Positions 61,199 through 64,000 of a stretch of 64,000 bases of DNA are shown one piece after another (position 1 is the first letter of the stretch; every line of letters starts with the position of its first letter). Under the pieces are notes generated by a model. The model saw only the letters and a program-made list of their open reading frames with translations. It ran no database searches and was not told where the DNA came from. This DNA is from Burkholderia sp. Bp9142. GTDB lineage: Bacteria; Pseudomonadota; Gammaproteobacteria; Burkholderiales; Burkholderiaceae. A program made the translations under genes and the position numbers. The DNA lies in NCBI RefSeq assembly GCF_003853415.1, contig NZ_QTPP01000011.1, positions 1 to 64,000 of the forward strand, in the 5' to 3' direction.

Positions 61199-63079
61199 AT
61201 GGACCATCTGCTGTCACATTACGAACACGAAGTTGGGATGCTGGTCCGCCATCTTGCGGAATTTTCCCGGCGCTTTCCCAAGATCGCGGCACGCTTGGGC
61301 ATTGCCGGCGCCCACGTGGAGGACCTGCATGTCGATCGAATCATGCAGTCGTTCGCACTGCTGGCTGCACGCATTGACGCGAAACTCGACGACGACTATC
61401 CGCAATTCACCGAAGCCCTTCTCGAAGTCGCCTATCCGCAGTACCTGCGTACCATTCCGTCATGTGCGCTCGCCTCGTTCGATCCGGCGATAATGTTTGG
61501 CCAGCTAACCGAACCGATGACTATCGCACGCGGCACGATGCTTGACGCCAACGCGGCGCCCTGTCGATTTCGTACCGTGTACGACGTCACGTTGTCGCCG
61601 TTGCGCGTACATTCGGCGCGTTATTCGCCGGCTACGCTCGCGCCCGCATCGGCACGCATCCCGGCGGAGGTGACGGGCATCATTTCGATCAGCTTTGCGA
61701 GCGAAGCGGCATCCCAGATCTTCGACGAGGCGATCCCGTCCGGCCCTATTCGCGTACATCTGGCAGGAGACAGGTCATTGGTCGTCGCACTTACCGACGC
61801 ACTCCTGCTTCGGGCGTCGAGCGCCTATGTGGAAGCGGACGACAGCAGGCACTGGATCAGCTTGTCGAAAGTCCCGATCGAAGCAATTGGCTTTGGTAAT
61901 GACGAGCATCTATTGCCCGACGAAGAGCCAACCGATTCACAGTCTTTCCGGAGTCTGATTGAGTATTTCGCCTATCCGGAAAAATTCGATTTCGTCGACG
62001 TCGACCTGGGTCGAATCCGCCGCGCTGCACGCGCCGCCGAGGCGCGGCGCCTGACGCTCCACGTTGCCGTGCAAGGTACGCCCAACGATTCTGCCGCTGC
62101 TCAGATTCTGGCAACGCTAGGCACAAGCGCGTTCCGGTTGTTCTGTACACCGGTCGTCAATCTGTTCGAGCGCGCGGCAACCCCGATCCAGCTCACGAGC
62201 AGCGATGCGGCCTATCCCATCGTCCCGATTCCGTTGGCGACTGGAATCCCCCTCAGCGTCTATTCGATCAAAGGCGTGTACCTGGGCGATCGTACGGAAT
62301 GGGAGAAGGACAAGGTGCCTGGTGTCGCGCACCCGACCTCCAGAATTCGAGTATTGCCGTATCGGGCGTTTAGTCACACGCAGTCCCCGGAGGCTTCCAC
62401 CGTGTACTGGGTCGCCTGCCGAGATCCAGAAGCTGCGCCAAGCGCCGCGTTTACAACACCGTTACTGACATTGTTGAATTTAAACGGTCATCCTGCGAAT
62501 CCGCGACATCCACAGGTCGACGTCGACGTGCTGGCAACAAACGGCGAACTGCCATCGCGCTTGCCGATCGGCGCGCCAGATAGCGATCTTCTGTACGAAG
62601 GCTCCGCGCTCACCTGCCCCATTACCCTGCTTTCACGGCCAACCTTGCCGGCATCCCTGCCGCGTGGGCACGGAGCGCTATGGCGCGTCCTGTCGGCCCT
62701 GGCACCTCACCCGCTCGATTTGACGCGATCCGGATTGCCGGCCTTGAAGGACTTTCTCCGTCAACATGCCCCGCGATCCAGCGTCGTGGCTCAGCGTTGT
62801 ATCGATGCGATCGTAGACCTCAGCTACAAACCGGCGATCAGGTGGATGTCTCTCGACAACCAGTTCCCGTCATTTGTTCGTGGCGTGGAAATCCTGCTTT
62901 CGTTCTCGGAGGCTGCGACACGAAATGTTAGCCTGCATCGGTTCTCGGCCATCATGGACCCGTTCTTCGGCCCCTACGCTCACTCCAACAGCTACATTCA
63001 ACTCGTCATTCTGTCGGCCGAGACCGGCAAAGAGCTTTTGCGATGCACGCCACGCCCCGGGACGCGATCGCTGGTTTAG
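61199..63079 (+). CDS. tssF: TssF, type VI secretion baseplate subunit (orphan)
   Basis: 626 aa, full length for TssF/ImpG/VasA. The N-terminal pattern LLSHYEHEVGMLVRHLAEFS then RRFPKIAARLGI is typical, as are LLEVAYPQYLRTIPSCALAS and VEILLSFSEAATRN. No Shine-Dalgarno sequence is obvious. TssF normally acts in a TssE-F2-G-K wedge and is followed by tssG, but here the next gene is convergent, 1 bp away. It may be a spare or specialised baseplate part tied to this VgrG. Confidence 0.9.
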   Translation: MDHLLSHYEHEVGMLVRHLAEFSRRFPKIAARLGIAGAHVEDLHVDRIMQSFALLAARIDAKLDDDYPQFTEALLEVAYPQYLRTIPSCALASFDPAIMFGQLTEPMTIARGTMLDANAAPCRFRTVYDVTLSPLRVHSARYSPATLAPASARIPAEVTGIISISFASEAASQIFDEAIPSGPIRVHLAGDRSLVVALTDALLLRASSAYVEADDSRHWISLSKVPIEAIGFGNDEHLLPDEEPTDSQSFRSLIEYFAYPEKFDFVDVDLGRIRRAARAAEARRLTLHVAVQGTPNDSAAAQILATLGTSAFRLFCTPVVNLFERAATPIQLTSSDAAYPIVPIPLATGIPLSVYSIKGVYLGDRTEWEKDKVPGVAHPTSRIRVLPYRAFSHTQSPEASTVYWVACRDPEAAPSAAFTTPLLTLLNLNGHPANPRHPQVDVDVLATNGELPSRLPIGAPDSDLLYEGSALTCPITLLSRPTLPASLPRGHGALWRVLSALAPHPLDLTRSGLPALKDFLRQHAPRSSVVAQRCIDAIVDLSYKPAIRWMSLDNQFPSFVRGVEILLSFSEAATRNVSLHRFSAIMDPFFGPYAHSNSYIQLVILSAETGKELLRCTPRPGTRSLV

Positions 63080-63080
63080 T

Positions 63081-63653
63081 TCAGTGAACATATCCAGCAA
63101 GAATCCCGACACTGCCTCCGGCCTGGAAACCCACCGTCTGCCCGCGCATGAACAATACAGCCGGCGCCTCGGAAATTGCGCGCGTGAGCAACCAGCTGAA
63201 ACCAGGGTTTGATAGACCGGTTGCCATCAATGCGGGGTTCATGCCAAGCAACATCGCATCACCTGCCCAACCGTAAAGCGCCGACAGCGACCCGTCGACA
63301 TAAATCGTTCCACCCTGAAAATCCGATCGCGACAACTCTGTACCGCGAAACGCGCTCGTCATGTAGATGCTGCCGTAACTCGGGAAGTCCAACGTGGAAC
63401 CCGCCGCCCCGACGCTGCGGCCCCGGATCGGCGGCAACTTGATTTCCGGTATCGAGATTTTCGGCAATTTGATTTTCGGGATCTTCAGGCCTGCGCCGAT
63501 TCCGATGCCGACGCCACCGTAATAGAAGCTCTGATCGTGCTTCTCAGGGTCAGTCAGCACGATCGTGCCACCGGTTGCCGTCACGATCTCGACACTCAGG
63601 CCACCACCTGCCCCGGTGTTATAGGTCCACTTGCTCAGCCTCAAGAATGACAT
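63081..63653 (-). CDS. hypothetical T6SS-island protein, 190 aa
   Basis: Starts MSFLRLSKWTYNTGAGGGLS. The first 50 residues are Gly/Thr-rich; then comes a Gly-rich turn (YYGGVGIGIGAGLK) and a stretch of basic-proline repeats (KIPKIKLPKISIPEIKLPPI at about 57-76). The C-terminal 100 residues contain hydrophobic helices and end SVGILAGYVH. Family not recognised. It lies between a DUF3592-like gene and the convergent tssF; it may be an effector or a membrane-targeting partner. Confidence 0.6.
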   Translation of the reverse strand: MSFLRLSKWTYNTGAGGGLSVEIVTATGGTIVLTDPEKHDQSFYYGGVGIGIGAGLKIPKIKLPKISIPEIKLPPIRGRSVGAAGSTLDFPSYGSIYMTSAFRGTELSRSDFQGGTIYVDGSLSALYGWAGDAMLLGMNPALMATGLSNPGFSWLLTRAISEAPAVLFMRGQTVGFQAGGSVGILAGYVH

Positions 63654-63674
63654 GCCCGCGCCCCAGTGATCCGG

Positions 63675-64000
63675 CTATTGTCGTGACGGAAGGTTGATCA
63701 GCCCACAAACGATGAAGCCCAATCCGAAGACAGCGAAAAAGACCACATTCCCCCAGATCGCATCGAATCGATCGATTCTCGCAGTCGGAATCGGATTCTC
63801 GGCGAGATAACGCACCTGCGGTCGATCGCCGACAGCCATTTTCGACACGATCCCGCCCTGCGGATACGAGACGTGTTCGCCGGCCTTCGTCACGAACTCG
63901 ATCTCCGGGTGATACCCGCCCGCGTTCAACTTCACCACTTCGCCGGGCACCATGATCGACGTCCGCATGAATTCACGCGTCAGCTGAACGTTTATCGCCG
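63675..64000 (-). CDS. DUF3592-like membrane protein (partial, runs off the right edge)
   Basis: The frame stays open to the window end, so the ATG at 63968 is probably internal. The sequence fits DUF3592: a small beta domain (VPGEVVKLNAGGYHPEIEFV; GDRPQVRYLAENP) followed by a membrane helix (WGNVVFFAVFGLGFIVCGLI). Relatives usually have another membrane helix at the N-terminus, which would lie beyond base 64000. It is 21 bp upstream of the 190-aa gene on the same strand. Confidence 0.65.
   Translation of the reverse strand, partial: AINVQLTREFMRTSIMVPGEVVKLNAGGYHPEIEFVTKAGEHVSYPQGGIVSKMAVGDRPQVRYLAENPIPTARIDRFDAIWGNVVFFAVFGLGFIVCGLINLPSRQ

Overview
The window is high-GC DNA with dense, tightly packed genes and codon use typical of Burkholderia. 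The gene set (bcs cellulose operon led by bcsB, RstAB, dispersed VgrG island) fits a Burkholderia cepacia complex chromosome. I infer this from gene content only. No tRNA, rRNA or CRISPR array was seen.

Left part (1-5.8 kb): a partial YtcJ-like amidohydrolase and an XapX protein face a LysR regulator. They are followed by a YcaC-like cysteine hydrolase, a second XapX protein, a CPA1 Na+/H+ antiporter, an OsmC-type protein and a pirin. From 5.8 to 20.8 kb lies a complete cellulose operon on the minus strand: bcsB-bcsZ-bcsC, then a 289-bp nested inverted-repeat element, then bcsE-bcsF-bcsQ-bcsA-bcsG-bcsR. Most junctions are 4-bp ATGA overlaps. A broken GGDEF fragment sits upstream. From 21.7 to 28.1 kb is a divergent lipid-metabolism cluster equivalent to Escherichia coli ynbABCD: CDP-alcohol transferase, hydrolase/methyltransferase fusion and PAP2/phosphatase fusion on one strand, acyltransferase and CdsA-like enzyme on the other.

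Middle part (28-47 kb): a secreted protein, a chemoreceptor, an AtuA/CitMHS operon whose divergent LysR regulator has lost part of its DNA-binding helix-turn-helix, a flavin reductase, an unusual VirB1-VirB9-like fusion, an I78-like lipoprotein, MipA, the RstA/RstB two-component system, and a TonB receptor plus ABC importer operon for a metal chelate or cobalamin-like ligand.

Right part (47-54.2 kb): a lower-GC accessory island with an R-body (refractile body) locus. It has four RebB-family structural proteins, an associated 203-aa protein, a sigma factor, a Crp/Fnr regulator, a coiled-coil protein and several unknown small proteins. The left edge looks like a recombination scar: a SnoaL-like gene that seems to lack its start and an alpha/beta-hydrolase tail. 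The right edge is a decayed stretch. This R-body locus is the most notable system in the window.

Far right (54.9-64 kb): a type VI secretion VgrG island of still lower GC. VgrG, a DUF2169 adaptor, a PAAR-like protein ending in a WHH nuclease domain and an SMI1/KNR4 immunity protein form one operon. An orphan TssF without TssG is divergent to VgrG, with two further unknown genes at the edge.
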